Assembly: GCA_036874045.1 (NCBI GenBank)
Contig: JAZBRI010000008.1
Location: 4,665,001 to 4,729,000 of the forward strand
DNA from: Cymodocea nodosa
Taxonomy: Eukaryota; Streptophyta; Magnoliopsida; Alismatales; Cymodoceaceae
DNA: 64,000 nucleotides
Direction of reading: 5' to 3'
Shown: positions 48,945 through 61,939 of the stretch, in pieces
Layout: each line of letters opens with the position of its first letter
Position numbering within the stretch: the first letter of the stretch is position 1
Notes under the pieces: model-generated
What the model was told of the DNA's origin: nothing
The model's input: only the letters and a program-made list of their open reading frames with translations
Databases searched by the model: none
Made by a program: the position numbers and the translations under genes

Positions 48945-50777
48945 TATTTGGTGAATTTCGTTTGCTTAAATATATGTTTATAATTTCTTTTAGAAGTAAA
49001 CAAATAATTTTCACAAATTAGATATTAAATCCAATTTATTTTTAATTGTAAGTGCATAGTGTCTATTGCATAAATGTGCAAGTACAAGTCAATCCCATAG
49101 AGACTGAGTAAAAATTTTGTACTATTTTGATTTTTACAGTTTGAGGTTTTTATGTGTTGAATTACGCACTTCGTTGATTTACTACTAACTCAACGGACTT
49201 AGTTCATTGAGTTACAGTTAATTCAATGGACTATCATCGTGGACTTAAGTTAACTCCACAAGCCTCATTAGTAACTTCCAATTAAATTTGATATTCACAA
49301 AGAACTTCAACCATTCATTAGGTAGTTCCACAGAATATAAACAACATTAATTAAGCTTTTAATGTTAGTTTATATAGTATTTATCATTAATAAACACTAA
49401 CATTCAAATATTTCAAATAGTAACCATATTAATGAGGATTACAGAATTGTATACGAACTAGTTTTAGTAATCGGTAAGACGATTTTCTATTTTCTGGAAT
49501 GAAATAAACATTCAACAATACTAACAATACTAACATTATTGACAATAGAAAACAAATGATACAACACTGATTTGATAAATATAAAAACATATAATGAGTT
49601 TTTGGTTTTTCTTTTTTTGATATACTCTTGAAAATGAATGAAAGGTGAAATGTAAAATTCTTTATTGATAGTTAAAACTCCTATCACTACATGTGACACG
49701 ATTACACTATTGAAAACTTAATTACTTACTATCATGCATCCCTCTTCCTATAGAATCGTGAATTGAGACTTTATAAGTTGATCTCCTCTTTAGTATCAAG
49801 GCATCAACCCAAAACCAAGGCTAAAATATTTACTATCTCTTAAGAGATGATTCAATGCTTAGTGAAAATGGTTTTCCTTCCTACAATGAGATCACTCCTC
49901 ACAATGGTTGTCAGTCACCGTGTTTAACTTGGAATCGACCCGACATCTAAAAAATATCCTCATAGACCTCCAATGGTTGGTAATTGGTGGTGTGGTTTTG
50001 GTGAAACTTTAGGGAATGACTGATGCTTGCTATAGTTAGCGTAGTTCTCCACTTCCTTCTTCTTTATTTCTTTTTTCCTTTTATATTTCTTTTAGTAGTA
50101 ACTACTTTCACCTAAATGGTTGGATCTCCTTCATTTGTATCAACGATGGTGATTTCTTCTTCCATGATTTAAATCTTGTGTGATACGTGTAATCATGGTT
50201 TCCTTTGAATTTCCTATTTCTGCAACTAATCACAATTGAATATTAGAAAATAACTAGTCCATGGAGTTAGTGTAACTTAACGGATTTACTCTGTTGACTT
50301 AACTGTAACTCAACAAACTTACCTCATCGAGTTAAGCTTAACTCAACGGACTTGTTCAATTCTATAGTTTAATAAAATAAACATTTTTATAACATTTAAC
50401 ATTTAATATGCAAAAGAAGTAATTCTTAATTATTTAAAAGTTGATGTGTGAAATAATTCCTAACTTTACGAGGTTTCGTAAACTTACCTAAGTAATTTTA
50501 CAAGGGTTTGTAAACTTATCAGTGTAACATTACGAGGGTTTGTAAACTTAACAACATAATATTATGAGCTTCTGTAAAAAATCACACGTACTAAGCTTTT
50601 AATCTTTTAGAAATGATATTTAATTAACACTAATTCCTTGAAATTATGAATATTCTATAATTAAGGCATGTAATTGTATTTTATAACATAATAGCTTAAT
50701 TCTCATATGATAAGCTAAATATTATGTAATTAACCATTCATTAACTATTAATATTATACACTTTTTCATTCTAAACA
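48945..50777 (-). mobile_element. Solo LTR of the Athila X family
   Basis: 1833 bp, minus strand, flanked by a perfect 5-bp duplication gtcac (48940-48944 and 50778-50782). In its own orientation it starts tgtttagaatgaaaaagtg and ends with a form of ccaaaca. It aligns with the X LTR (10169-10700, 18388-19853) throughout but lacks the PBS-like duplicate seen near 19803. No internal sequence remains, so it is a product of LTR-LTR recombination. It fixes both LTR boundaries of the family. Confidence 0.85.
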
Positions 50778-50824
50778 GTCACTAAAGAAATTCATGCTTG
50801 GTCTTGCATTGAACTATGACATTT

Positions 50825-51698
50825 TGTTAGGAATTTTGTTTTGATGATATATGCTTTATTAAAGTTTTTAAATAAATCTAAATAATATTCTCTAAGTATA
50901 ATTGTCACGTAATTAAATGTTAACAGATTATCAGAAAGTTTCATTTTTATTTTGGATAGTTAAAGTTTTTTGAAGAGTTAGATTTTTGATAGTTAAACTT
51001 TCGGATAGTTAACGTTTCATTTTTGTCAAATAGTTTATGTTAAAACTCATATAGTTAAGTTATCTGCACGTGTGTTTTTAATGTTTTAAGTTGTCACGTG
51101 TTTTCCATGTGCGTTCGGTAATGAAAATCGAATAGTTAGATAACTGTTTGAGTTTTTATACGCATGGATAGATAAGTCTTCGAGTTTTATAAAATGACTA
51201 ATGAATAGATAAGTTTGCTATGTTTAGTCATGTGTTTTGTAGGTGCAAAAACTCGAAGAGTTGCAGATAAGTATTTGAGTTTTTATAGGACTTAAAGGAT
51301 AAGTGTTCGACTAAATCGAAGAGTTAGAAGATATTCTACAAGACTCTAGGAAGATAAAGTTTTGGTGAATCTACGAGTGGAGATCATGGAAATTCAAAAT
51401 TATAGTGGAGAAAGTGGAAACTCAAAAAGATAGTAATTTGGATTAAAGAAAAAATTAGTACGTGGATTATGGATTAAGTGGATGAACATGCTGAACGTGA
51501 AGACATAGTTCGACTACTAATTGAGAGTACAATCTACATTACAAATAAGGATCCCAATCTCAGAAACCAAGTCTAAATATTCAATCCAGATCCCTAACTG
51601 AAAAGTTAAGTTTGAATATTAATATCCTGAAAAATTCTCCAACATCAGAAGAAGTTCGAAATTCCAAGCAATTTTAGAAAAGGAGCAGCAAACATAAG
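50825..51698 (+). repeat. A-type Copia LTR (interrupted by Copia C)
   Basis: Starts tgttaggaattttg and matches 22259-23125; continues until Copia LTR C begins. The remaining part of this LTR would lie beyond C, outside the window. Confidence 0.82.
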
Positions 51699-54600
51699 TG
51701 AAAGGACCTCTAGATTTTGATAATGCAAAAATCAATGTAAGGTTTTGAATTGTATTTATCAGGTTTAGTCAGTACAGCATAAAGATCAGAAATACAGAAC
51801 AGAAGCTTAAAGGACTTGTTAGAGAGTTAGATAACTATCCGAGTTTTCTTTTCGGAGAGTTAGATAACTATTCGAGTTTTTCAGTGAATTATATGTATAA
51901 CTTTTCGGAACTTAAGTCATCTTATTACGCATGTGCAGAATGGAGAAGTCGGTAGTCAAAAGCTTAAAGGAAAAATTGAAGAGTTAGATAACTATTCGAA
52001 ATCTCAAAGAGAGTTTCTGTAGGATCGTATGGCTACACAAGAGGGGGGGTGAATTGTGTATTTTTAATATTTTCTTAAATATAATTGAAACTTTAAAACT
52101 CAAAAACAAGTCGAGACATTGTTTTCATAAAATCATTTTTATTCAAGGTTTCAATTACAATATACAATTCAATTCTCCTCAAAAATTGTAGATGCAATTA
52201 TATTTCGATACCATGTATCATCTAAACAATTTCATAACAGAGAAAATTAATTTGTGAAATTTAAAACTTTTCTCTCTGTTTGAGATCTTTCTTCTTCTTC
52301 TTTTTCTTCTTCAGCAATTCTTCAGTGACGAATATCTTGTCTTTTCATGCTTCACCGAATTTGCTTTCTTTTGATACTTCAAATCTTCAATGACGAAAAT
52401 CTTACCTTTTTATGCTTCACTGAACTTTCTTCCACTTGAGAGATTTTTCTCGAAGAGGTGTTTTTGATCCTTGAAAAAAATTTTTCTTTTGGTGTGCAGG
52501 GATGGTTTGATCCTTGAAAAGATTTTTCATTTTGTGTGCAAGGATGAATTGATCAACAAGAATTCTATGCCTTTTATACTGTATCTTCATTTCATGCATA
52601 TCCTTCATGTTTAACCACCACCAGTTTTCCACTTCTCCACGTCTTTTCTTTTTCCTTCATCGAAACACACACGTTCTAACCCACATTTATATTTCAAATT
52701 TTCTTTAATCATCAGTCTTGGATCTTTGAAAATTTTCCTGCAAAATAAACTTTCTCGTCCAAAAGTTTTTCATCAGTGTAATAAGAAGTCGTTACTTTAA
52801 TGTTAACTAAACGAGTAACACAAGTATATATATAACTTAACATTTCTAACTTAACGAGTTCCTCATGTGCCATTTCATGTGACAAGTACTGTAGCTAACT
52901 CAACAAACTATGTCCGTGGTGTTATGCTATCTCAACGAACCATCTCCGTTGTGTTATGATAACTCAATGAACTAGTAATAAACAAATGTTTTTATAATAA
53001 GAATTTTACCACGTGCAAAAATAACAACTTAAGTTTATAACGCTAACCTAACGCGTTGCCTTAGTGTTCAATATAGCAACTCAACACGTTTAGTTATGTT
53101 AACTTAACAAGTTAAACATGTGCACCTCACGTGATACAATACAACATTCGTAACTTATAATTTCACCATGTGTATGACACTAACTTAACGAGTTCGTCTC
53201 TTCTTTTACTCACTAACTTAACGAGTTATCACGTGACCTATTTTAACCTTTAAGTCTCTAACTTAATGAGTTCTCACGTGACCTCTATACAAACAAAACT
53301 CTAACTTAACGAGTTGTCTAAACATGCACTGTTCATGATACATAAGATATAACATTAAAACATATCATGCTTTTCAATAAAAACACACGTTAACTTAACG
53401 TTTAGCTAAATGAGAAATTAATGCAACGAAACGACTAGTTATTAACTTCATATCCAATACAGACAAGTATTTATATCAGTAAGCTTTTTCTGTATTAATT
53501 GATGATTTTAATTTCTTTTCACAAGCAATAGTAGTTGAGTAAATATGATTATTTTCATTCAGCACACATCATCAAAACAAAAATACTCAACAGTTTAGGT
53601 GAGTTACAGTTTAACTATCTGAAACTTAAGTCACTGAATTTCCCACATGCAGAATTCCAGACAGAAGTTCATATAAGATTTCGGAGAGTTAGAAAGATAA
53701 CTATTCGAACATTCAAAAGAGTTTCGGTGAGTTACAGTTTAACTATCCGAAACTTAAGTCATTGAATTTCCCACGTTTAGAATTCTAAAGAGAAACTCAA
53801 ATAAGTTTTCGGAGAGTTAGAAAGATAACTATCCGAAATCCTAAAGTGTTTGAGTGAGTTACATGGATAACCATCCGAAACTTAAGTCAATCTTTTATGC
53901 ACGTGCTGAATTAAAGCAATCGGAAAGTTAACGGAGGGTTATTGTAGCCAACTATCTGACAGTTAAATAACTGTTTGGTAAGTTACAGTTATAAGTATCC
54001 GATTGAATGACAGCTCATAGTATATATTCTGGAATCCTATATGGCAGAAAGGTTTAAGTGATTTTACGATGAGTTATAGATATTCTTTAGAGAGTTATAC
54101 AGTTAACTATCCGAAAGGTTAAGAAAATCGGAAGGACATCTTGAACTAACTTTCTAAACAGTAACTTACCATATTTGGGACTGAAGTCTAATCAAGTACA
54201 GTAGAATACATCCGTTGGAAGAAAATATGATCGTTACACATGTTTGGTATATATACAAGATACAGACAACATATTTAGCTTAGCTTTTGCTCATATACAT
54301 ACTTACACCAAGCTCAACAGAAGAAAAGCTTTAGAGATCAAATCATCTTCAACGTTTACAGACTGAATTTCAGAAGCTCATCACGCACTCAACTCTGTTG
54401 CTCACAAGCTAGTGTTTACTGAAGTACACGGATCAAAACTTTAGAGAAAGGATTGATTGAAGCTTCAACAAGGAAGCTCAAGTGAATGGTTGGTTGGTTC
54501 TTGCTTAAACCTTAAAGCAAGTGATTGTAAGTTTGCAAGAGTTTAGTGAAGCCCAAGTATCCCTTGGGGGTGGACTAGCCGTTAGTGGTGAACCACCTAA

Positions 54601-54721
54601 AAATCTCTATGTGAATTCTTTTATCGTGTGCTTGCTATCTCTTTACATTAAACTACTTCTAAAAGATTAAGAAACGAATTATTACCATTCACCCCCTCTA
54701 GTAAGCCTTAAGGTCCTAACA
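51699..54721 (+). repeat. 5' LTR of Copia C, carrying a solo B LTR
   Basis: Starts tgaaaggacctctag, ends aaggtcctaaca, followed by the Met-tRNA-type PBS tggtatcagagc (54724-54735). Net length is about 1.44 kb after removing the solo LTR at 52018-53592. Rich in cggagagttagataactatccga hairpin words on both sides of the insert. Confidence 0.8.
52018..53592 (-). mobile_element. Solo LTR of Copia family B
   Basis: 1575 bp, minus strand. In its own orientation it starts tgttgagtatttttg and ends cgatcctaca. The target duplication is gtttc / gttta (one difference) within LTR C; a parallel uninterrupted copy of the target word is at 53728. It matches LTR B at 61940-63552 over its whole length. Confidence 0.88.
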
Positions 54722-54771
54722 ATTGGTATCAGAGCAAGGTTGATCTCGTTAATAGATTTGACCATCTGAGA

Positions 54772-56150
54772 TCATGACTTTCCACACTGTAGAGGGTCAG
54801 AATATCCATCGACCTCCCCTCTTTGATGGTAGCAATTATAGCTACTGGAAAAATAGAATGGAGTGGTTTCTTAGGAGTATAGATGTGAAGCTTTGGAGAA
54901 TGGTTGTACATGGTACACCAACTCCAATTAGTCATGAAAGTGACTAGACTGAGGAGGATGAAAGAATCATCTAGATGGATGCTCATAGGCTTAATTCCAT
55001 TTACTGTGCACTAACTGGTGAACAGTATAATAAAATATCTGCTTGTAAATTCTCCCATGAAGCTTGGAAGATCCTTCAAATTACATATGAAGGAACCAGC
55101 CAAGTTAAAGATACTAAAATTAGCATTTTGTTAAGAAAATATGAATTATTCAAAATGCTTGAAAAAGAAAGTATCACTGAAATGTTTTCTAGATTTACAG
55201 AAATTGTGAATGAACTAAGAGGCTTTGGGAGGAGTTTTTCTAATCGTGAATATGTACAAAAGATCCTAAGGAGCCTGACAGTCGAATGGAAGCAGAAGTC
55301 TACTTCCATATAAGATTCAAAGGACCTGAATAACTATTCAGTTGAAGATCTGCTGGGAAACCTTCTAGCCCATGAAGTCCAAATGAAGGAATGAAAAGAA
55401 GAAGAAGGAGTCACTGAAAGAAAAGCAGAGAAAAAGAAAGAACTAGCTTTTCCCTCAACAGAAGATCAACTAAGCTTGGATGAGGATGAAGTGCTATTGC
55501 TGGCCAGGAACTTCAAAAGGATGATGAGACAAGGAGGCAAAGCCAGCTCCTAAAAACCAAAAGTCCCTACATGCTACAAGTGTAAGAAATTGGGACACAT
55601 TCAACTTTACTGTCCTTTTCAATAGGAGGAGGACAAACAGAAATGGAAAAGGAAGAATAAGAAGAAAATGGCCTTGAAAGCCACTTGGGATGGTAGCAGT
55701 TCATCCAGCAACTCATCAGACTCAGATGAGGAGGCATCTGTAAACGTGTGTTTTGCTGCACAAGAGGTATGCTCTACATCTCTCTATTACTCAGAAAAAG
55801 AAAATGATGATGTAGATATAGATAGTCTTCTCTGTATAGTAGATAACTTATATGTAAAATGTAACAAGTATAAGAAAGAATTAAAGAGTTTAAATTCCTA
55901 TCTAGAAGATGTTTTTGCTGAACTAGAAAAAGCCCTAGTTGATAATAGGGAATTAGAAACTAAAATGGATAGCTATAGTTGTAAAAATTTTGATCTGAAA
56001 GAAGAAAATAAAAATCTGTTATCTGAAGTTACTGATTTAAAGAAAACTGTATGTAAATTTACTAAGGGTGTAAATAGTTTAAACAAAATCATAGGATATC
56101 AAAGAATAGGAAGAAGTAAATTTGGCCTAGGGTATGTTGTAACATAGGAA
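54772..56150 (+). pseudogene. Copia C gag
   Basis: The N-terminus has RPPLFDGSNYSYWKNRM; the UBN2-type core (54975-55310) has EAWKILQITYEGTSQVK; a CCHC zinc knuckle, CYKCKKLGHIQLYC, is at about 55573-55615; then a Ser/acidic stretch and a C-terminal coiled coil (55830-56080). Standard for SIRE-type gag. Broken, with a few breaks. Confidence 0.85.
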
Positions 56151-59100
56151 ACCCCTTACTGTGGTGGAAAAATTAGATCTTACAAAGATGACACAACTAT
56201 GTTTGTCATTAAGAAGAGATCTACATCTATATGGCTACCAAAAGGTAACAGGTTTAGTATACAGAGGACTAACAGTGATGGACCCAAGAAGATATGGGTA
56301 CCAAAAGTCTTAATTTCAACATGACTTGCAGGATTGCATGGACAAGAAAGCTCAAACGTCCAAGTGGATCATTGACAATGGTTGCTCAAAGCATATGACA
56401 GGTAAGAAAAAACTTCTGGAATCTGTTAAATCAATAAATTCAGGATCTGTTAAGTTTGGTAACAATGAAAAATGTAGAATTACTGCAATAGGAAATGTTG
56501 CATCTGAAAATGGAAAAATAGAAAATGTTTTACATGTAAATGGTTTAAAACAAAATCTGCTAAGTGTAGGTCAATTATGTGACAAAGGTTACAATATACT
56601 TTTTACTACAGAAAACTGTTTTATATTACAACAGGATACACATGAAATCAAATTTACTGGATATAGAAATAATTCAATTTATACATTGAAATTTCCATGT
56701 GATATTATATCTAGTGATGCATGCTTAGTTGCTTCTAATGAAGATAAATGGTTATGGCATAAAAGATTAAATCATACAAACATGAGACTTATAAGAAAAT
56801 TGACCAAACATGATCTTGTTAGAGGTGTGCCTAAGCTCAAATTCAAGAGAGATAAATTGTGTAGTGACTGTACAATTGGAAAACAAAAGAAATCAACACA
56901 CAAGAGTATTAAAGACATTGCCACACGTCAACCATTGGATCTATTGCATATGGACCTGCTTGGTCCTACACAGACAGCTAGTTTAGGAGGAAGAAAATAT
57001 ACCTTAGTGGTAGTTGACGATTATACAAGATTCACTTGGGCTATTTTCTTAACACACAAGAATGAAGCCTGTGATGAATTCAAACATCTCTGTATTAGAA
57101 TTCAAAATGAAAAAGAATCAACCATGAAAAAGATCAGAAGTGATCATGGAGGTGAATTTGAAAATTCAGAATTTGAAGAATTATGCAATTCTTTTGGCAT
57201 ACTGCATGAATTCTCATGTCCAAGAACTCCTGCTCAGAATGGAGTTGTAGAGAGGAAGAATAGATCAGTACAAGAAATGGCAAGGATAATTCTTAATGCA
57301 TCTGATCTACCAAAGTCTTTATGGGCTAAAGCTGTAAATACTGAATGTTATTCTATAAATAGAACTCACCTTAGACCTATCCTACATAAGACACCTTTTG
57401 AACTATGGTATGGTAAAATACCAAATGTTGGATATTTTAAGGTCTTGAATCAAAATGTTTTGTGCTTAATACTAAGGATCAGAAGGACAAATTTGATGTA
57501 AAATCTGATCTTGCTCTACTTGTTGGATACTCTTCAAGAAGCAAGGCCTACAAGGTCTATTTCGATCATGAAAGAAGAGTAGAAGAGTCAATAAATGTAT
57601 TCTTTGATGAAGACATGGTAGGAAAATTGAAGAGGCTAACAATAGACAGTGAAAGTGAAAGTGAATTAATAAATCAAAAAATTCCTCAGAAAAAAGATAG
57701 TTTAACACTGCCTACACCTATTGAAACAGAAAAAGCATGGAAGACAAAGTCTGAACATCCCATTGGACAAATTATTGGGAATATAAATCAAGGTGTTCAA
57801 ACAAGAAGCAAAATTCAAAATATTTGTAATTATTGTGCTTTTGTGTCTGAACTTGAACCTTCAATAGTTGAAGATGTCTGTAACGATGAATACTAGATCA
57901 TGGCCATGCAAGAGGAACTAAATCAGTTCAAGAAAAATGAAGTCTGGAACTTGATTGAAAGGCCCATCGAAAAATCAATTATTGGTACTAAATGGGTGTT
58001 TAAGAACAAACTTGATAATAATGGTAGTATTATCAGAAATAAAGCTAGATTTGTTGCTCAGGGATACAACCAATAGGAAGGAATCGACTATGAAGAAACT
58101 TTTGCACCTGTTGCAAGACTTGAAGCAATTAGAATGTTACTTGCCTTTGCAAGTAGTATGAAAATCAAGCTTTATCAGATGGATGTTAAAAGTGCATTTC
58201 TTAATGGCATTCTGTAAGAAGAAGTATATGTAGAACAACCACCAGGTTTTGAAGATGAAGAAAATCCAAACCATGTATACAAACTAAATAAAACTCTCTA
58301 TGGTTTGAAGCAAGCACCACGTGCATGGTATGATAAACTGAAGAGTTTCCTTCTTGAGAATCAGTTTAACATAGGAACTGCAGACAACACCTTATTCATC
58401 AAATCTGAAAGTTCTCATATGTTGATTATTCAAATCTACGTGAATGATATCATTTTTGGTGCCACACATGAGAAACTATGTCATGATTTTCAAATCTAAA
58501 TGAAGAATGAATTTGAGATGAGTCTTATGAGAGAATTAAAATTCTTTCTAGGATTACAAATTCATCAACTTCAGCATGACATTTTCCTGAATCAAGAAAA
58601 ATTTTGCAAAGAGATTCTCTTCAAATTTAGTATGGATAAATCCAAAGCAGCAGGTACTCCCATGAACTCAAATGAAAAACTTGATAAGGACATTTCTAGC
58701 ATTCCAGTAGATCAAAAGAAATACAGAGGCATGATTGGATCACTTCTATATCTAACAGCTAGTAGATTAGATATAATGTTTAGTGTTTGTGCTTGTGCAA
58801 GATATCAAGCCTCTCCAAAAGCATCACACTTAAAAGTAGTTAAATGTATATTTAAATATCTACAGGGTACCAAAGACTTTGGCTTATTTTATTCTTCATA
58901 GAATCAATTGATATTAGTAGGATATAGTGATGCAGATTATGCAGGATGCAAATCAGAACGAAAAAGCATTAGTGGGACTTGTCAGTTGCTTGGTCATTCA
59001 CTTGTTTCTTAGTTCAACAAGAAACAAAACTCTATAGCTCTATCCACCACTGAAGTTGAATATATGGCAGCAGGCCTATGTTGTGCACAGATCTTATGGA

Positions 59101-59414
59101 TGCAACAAACTCTAGTAGATTATAAGCTAAATTTTCAGAATATCATTATTTACTGGGATAGCAGTAGTGCCATCAATCTCTCCAAAAATACAGTTCTACA
59201 CTCTAAAGCAAAACATATCGAGATTAGGCACCACTTTTTAAGAGACCATGTTGAAAAAGGTCATATTTCCTTAGAATATGTCTCTGCTAAAGAACAACTT
59301 GTAGATATCTTCACCAAACCATTATCTGAAGCTGCATTTAATCATATTAGACAAAATTTAGGGATTTGTTCTTTATATGATTTACCAAAATATTACATAC
59401 ATTGGTATTCGTAG
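56150..59414 (+). pseudogene. Copia C pol (protease, integrase, RT, RNase H)
   Basis: Protease near 56350 (KWIIDNGCSKHMTG), GAG-pre-integrase HKRLNHTNMRLI (about 56760), integrase about 56900-57420 with LHMDLLGPTQ and RSDHGGEFEN, RT about 57900-58900 with [21 protein letters not shown] and [14 protein letters not shown], RNase H about 58900-59414 with HIEIRHHFLRDHVEKG. The long integrase region is open for nearly 400 codons. Overall broken, with several breaks. Confidence 0.88.
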
Positions 59415-59436
59415 TAAATTTGATAGAGAATACAGA

Positions 59437-61254
59437 ATGAAATGTGTTGAGATTGCATTTTTGGAACAATATGCAAAATATTTGGAAAAAGGTGTAGGTT
59501 CATCAAATAGAACTCCTCAAACTCCTATAAACGGTACAAGACTACATGCATTTGAGGAAGAGCATGAATTAGCTATGCCTACTCCTTTATATTCAAAACA
59601 AGTAGAATCAGATATTGCTGTAGACAAAACAAAAGTTGATAGTCTTCGAAAGGCCGTTGCAATAGAAAGTGCCTTAGAAGAATTAAAGTAGAAAACTTTT
59701 ATGGAGCAATTTGAAAAGAAAACAGCAATACTTGAAAAGGAGAAACAAAAATGTTATAGAAGAAGAAAAGTCAGAAAAATTATGTCTAAGGAAACAAAGT
59801 CTATTGAAAAAGGAAAATCAGATGAAAATTTATTTCCAAAGGACAATGTATGTCTAGACATTGTACCTTATTGTGCATTTGATAAAGTCATCAGTTCCGA
59901 ACACACTGAAACTGATGAAGATAATGAGACTTTATTTTCCCTTGCTAGAAAACTTGAGAAGAAATCCAAGTCAAATATGAGCTCAAGTTTTTCTATTAGT
60001 ACAAGTCTTGATGATGTAGAAATTGACAAATCAGAGCATTAGGCACCTGACATTGAACAAGTTATTGCAGATATAATTGACAATGTTGAGGTAGCAACTA
60101 GTTTAAAGGCTAAATTGTTTGGAGTAGCAGATATTGAAAATGTTAAGACTCCAGAAGAGCTAAAAGTTAACCAGCCTTCTACAGAATCTATAGAAGTAGA
60201 GTCTGAGAATTCACAACATGAATCAATGGAAATATCTGTTGAATAAAATGAACAATTACAGACAGATACACCGGTTGTAGAATTTGTGGAAAAATTGTAC
60301 TTTGAACATTCTATAGAGACTGAACAGATGAATGTTAAGCATATTGACAATGTTTCTAACACTGTTGAAGCTGAAGAATCAAGCTTACCTGAGCAGCTTC
60401 AAGATAATATTTTGGAAGAGGAACAACATGACATTCATTTTGCAGAAGAGGTTCCTGAAGATGAATTAAACTCTGAATCACGGCTTCAGGTATCACCTTC
60501 TTTGTGTACAATATTAAAAATTCAAGATAATGCAATTCATTTTAGATCTGAAGAAGCATTGCAGAAATACAATAATCTGATTACATGTCAGATTCTGCAT
60601 GCTCGTCTAATAAAATTCAGAAATTTGATGGAAATAAGAGATCTATTTGAGTTTCAAGGCCTCATTAAATTCTTGCCAGTAGGAACGAAATGGAAGCAAT
60701 ACACAGAGCTTATTGCAGCTTTTTATAGCAATCTGGTCAAGAGTGGAAATTTTCTGAAAACTCAAATAAATGAACAGGAGTTTATATTGTCTCCTGAGTT
60801 AATTTTTGAAGTTTTCAAATTAAAGAATGAAGGCGTTGTTGTTACCAATAGATTTGACATAATAAGACAACTGGAATGGAACATTCAGTCTTTATCAAAA
60901 ATTCCAGATGTATATTCTAAAATGAGATTAATGGAAAATCTGAATGCAGAGGCAATGTTTATTGCAAATATATTGCATGCAAATTTATTTAAGAGAGTTG
61001 GACACAATTTGGAAGTCAGTAGAAGCTGTCTATATGCAACTTATGGCCTGCTGAATAGAATTCAAATAAATTGGTTTGATGTTTTTATGTCTCAACTACA
61101 GCATATGAGTTCAAAGTTATTTTATGGTGATGCTGTATGTAGAATCCTTGCAAGCCAATTGAATTTATCCGACTGGCCCTTTGAAACTAAAGGCATGAGA
61201 GCATTTAGTGTCAAAGATTTGCAAAAATTCCAGGCCATGCATACACCTCAATGA
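59437..61254 (+). pseudogene. Copia C ORF3 (plant transposon-protein domain)
   Basis: Extra coding region after pol. The N-terminal 300 or so residues are acidic and polar. The C-terminal domain (about 60586-61230) has LFEFQGLIKFLP, FKLKNEG, AMFIANILHANLF, NRIQINWFDVF and KLFYGDAV, matching ORF3 of Athila X and Copia A. No signal peptide or membrane anchor is visible, so an envelope role is unsupported. It ends in a CAA-repeat stretch at 61254-61273. The domain half is a single open stretch of more than 300 codons; the whole region has a few breaks. Confidence 0.82.
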
Positions 61255-61939
61255 CAACAACAACAACAACCTGATACAGACCATATACAACAATAAAAAA
61301 GTTATTCAGTTCAAGCAGAACAACAAACCCAGCTACCTCCTGACTTAGATGTAGTGCTTAACGACATCAGAAATGATATTAGGCATCTAGGAGATAAAAT
61401 ATGTAATGCTATAAGTGATATACTTAGGAGGGGTCGCTAACTGTTTTTGTTTGTTTCTGAATACAAAATGTAATGTTTGTATTACTTGTTTGATTCATTG
61501 AACAATACATTTTTTTGTAAATGTGTTCAATTATTATTCTTGTTGACAGAAATTGTTGTTGTAATTCTCTTATATATGTATATATATTCTTTGTAATTAT
61601 CTTTTTGATTAATGACAAAAAGGGGGAGAAATATTATAAAAAGATGATTATGATCTTAATTGCATATATATATATATTATAAAAGGAGATGCTATTGAAT
61701 GGTTATTGTAATCTAACAGATGATAATTAGAAAACTGATACTTATATAATTATTGACATTTGAGAGTTTTAATTTTGAGAGGTAAAATTTACTCAAACAA
61801 TAGAAATAAGCTTAAGTGAACTTAAGTCAACAAACAAGTTTGTTGAATTAAAAGTTAACCCAACGAAGGCACTTTGTTGAGTTATACATATTTCATAATT
61901 GATTTAATATGGTTTTGTCATCATCAAAAAGGGAGAGAT

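Larger units (their letters stand above)
54722..61939 (+). mobile_element. SIRE-like Copia C internal region (gag, pol, ORF3, PPT)
   Basis: Opens with the Met-tRNA PBS and ends at a PPT (tcatcaaaaagggagagat, 61921-61939) that abuts an LTR of family B, not C. A second PPT-like aaaaagggggagaaa lies at 61617-61631. Coding order gag, protease, integrase, RT, RNase H, then an extra ORF, the hallmark of the SIRE lineage. 61640-61920 is non-coding with hairpin words at 61800-61880. Broken, with about ten breaks. Confidence 0.82.
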
